This document shows positions 7,687 to 7,839 of a DNA stretch of 7,839 nt, one piece after another. The notes under the pieces were generated by a model. The model made no database searches, was not told the origin of the DNA, and saw only the letters and a program-made list of their open reading frames with translations. Position 1 is the first letter of the stretch. Each line of letters begins with the position of its first letter. Made by a program: the position numbers and the translations under genes. Origin of the DNA: Acidobacteriaceae bacterium (GTDB taxonomy: Bacteria; Acidobacteriota; Terriglobia; Terriglobales; Acidobacteriaceae); NCBI GenBank assembly GCA_003166055.1, contig PMWR01000287.1:1-7839 (forward strand), in the 5' to 3' direction.

Positions 7687-7711
7687 GATCGCACATCCCA
7701 AAGCAGCATGG

Positions 7712-7839
7712 CTACGCTTCCACTTCTTCGGTAAGCTTTTTGAGCTCGTCCTCCGAAACCACCTTGCCGTCGAAGAGATGCACTTCGCGCTGGGCATGCT
7801 TGGCAAAGCGCGGATCGTGCGTGACCATGCAGATGGTCG
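7712..7839 (-). CDS. ABC transporter ATP-binding protein, MacB/LolD type (C-terminal 41 residues only)
   Basis: Only the 3' end of this gene is in the window. The gene begins beyond the right edge. The 41 codons end at TAG 7712-7714 and read TICMVTHDPRFAKHA, then REVHLFDGKVV, then an acidic and lysine-rich tail ending EEVEA. MVTHD is the beta-strand plus H-loop (switch histidine) of ABC nucleotide-binding domains. It is followed by the usual last element, in which the name-giving HLFDG strand resembles the (I/L)xDG segment of MacB and LolD. Walker A, the signature motif and Walker B should lie upstream, outside the window. The protein ends shortly after this element, so it is a stand-alone ATPase and not fused to a permease as in MacB. 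Its position ahead of three permeases on the same strand suggests that it energises one or all of them. Confidence 0.88.
   Translation of the reverse strand, partial: TICMVTHDPRFAKHAQREVHLFDGKVVSEDELKKLTEEVEA

Larger units (their letters stand above)
7534..7711 (-). other. Spacer between the ATPase and permease 1, no convincing gene
   Basis: This 178-bp stretch separates the ATPase stop (7712-7714) from the permease 1 start. It is much longer than the 21- and 22-bp gaps between the permeases. It holds the permease 1 ribosome binding site, a GC-rich inverted repeat at 7664-7686, and two overlapping 40-codon frames on the minus strand (7709-7587 from ATG, 7701-7579 from TTG), neither recognisable. 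I see no good -35/-10 pair and no stem followed by a T-run. Confidence 0.6.

Noticed and set aside
7534..7711. Promoter for the permease genes
   Set aside because: I looked for TTGACA/TATAAT-like pairs on the minus strand. TTGCGA and TTGACG occur, but no -10-like sequence sits at suitable spacing.
7579..7806. Minus-strand 75-codon frame overlapping the ATPase end
   Set aside because: Its 5' half is an out-of-frame reading of the ATPase C-terminus, whose real frame shows the H-loop MVTHD. Only the part inside the spacer is kept, as a weak finding.
1..7839. tRNA, rRNA, CRISPR, insertion sequence or attachment site
   Set aside because: No regularly spaced repeats, transposase-like frame, terminal inverted repeats or tRNA-like folds were seen. 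The only repeats are paralogue-derived coding blocks.

Overview
The window is GC-rich bacterial DNA in which every gene lies on the minus strand, so transcription runs from position 7839 down to position 1. The three large proteins have the hallmarks of the ADOP family (acidobacterial duplicated orphan permease: two fused MacB/FtsX-type permease halves). These hallmarks are the N-terminal block with RYALRQLR and SPGFALTA, the CAN(I/L)A motif in TM2, and the C-terminal block PARRAAS(I/V)EP...ALRTE. This family is strongly expanded in Acidobacteriota, so the likely source is an acidobacterium, probably of the Terriglobia. That placement rests on the protein family and not on any marker gene.

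Layout in transcription order: (1) 7839-7712, the last 41 codons of an ABC-transporter ATPase of the MacB/LolD type, with its H-loop (MVTHD) visible; (2) 7711-7534, a 178-bp spacer with no clear gene, one GC-rich hairpin and two weak 40-codon frames; (3) 7533-5044, ADOP permease 1 (829 aa); (4) 5022-2464, ADOP permease 2 (852 aa), after a 21-bp gap; (5) 2441-1, ADOP permease 3, after a 22-bp gap. Permease 3 is open for 813 codons and runs off the left edge. The other two proteins both end in ALRTE, so it probably lacks only about three residues and its stop codon, giving an inferred full length of about 816 aa.

The three permeases have their own ribosome binding sites and tight spacing, so they very probably form one operon with the ATPase. 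Each permease contains two MacB-like periplasmic domains and two FtsX-type membrane domains with about eight membrane segments. One chain is therefore equivalent to a LolC-LolE or MacB-MacB pair and would need two copies of the ATPase. A plausible reading is one ATPase serving three paralogous, alternative permeases in the inner membrane. The substrate cannot be told from the sequence. MacB relatives work by mechanotransmission and act in export or lipoprotein extraction.

I saw no RNA gene, CRISPR array, insertion sequence, riboswitch or convincing promoter or terminator. The most notable points are that these so-called orphan permeases sit behind an ATPase, that permease 3 diverges in otherwise conserved motifs, that permease 2 alone has four periplasmic cysteines, and that near-identical DNA blocks sit at the gene ends.
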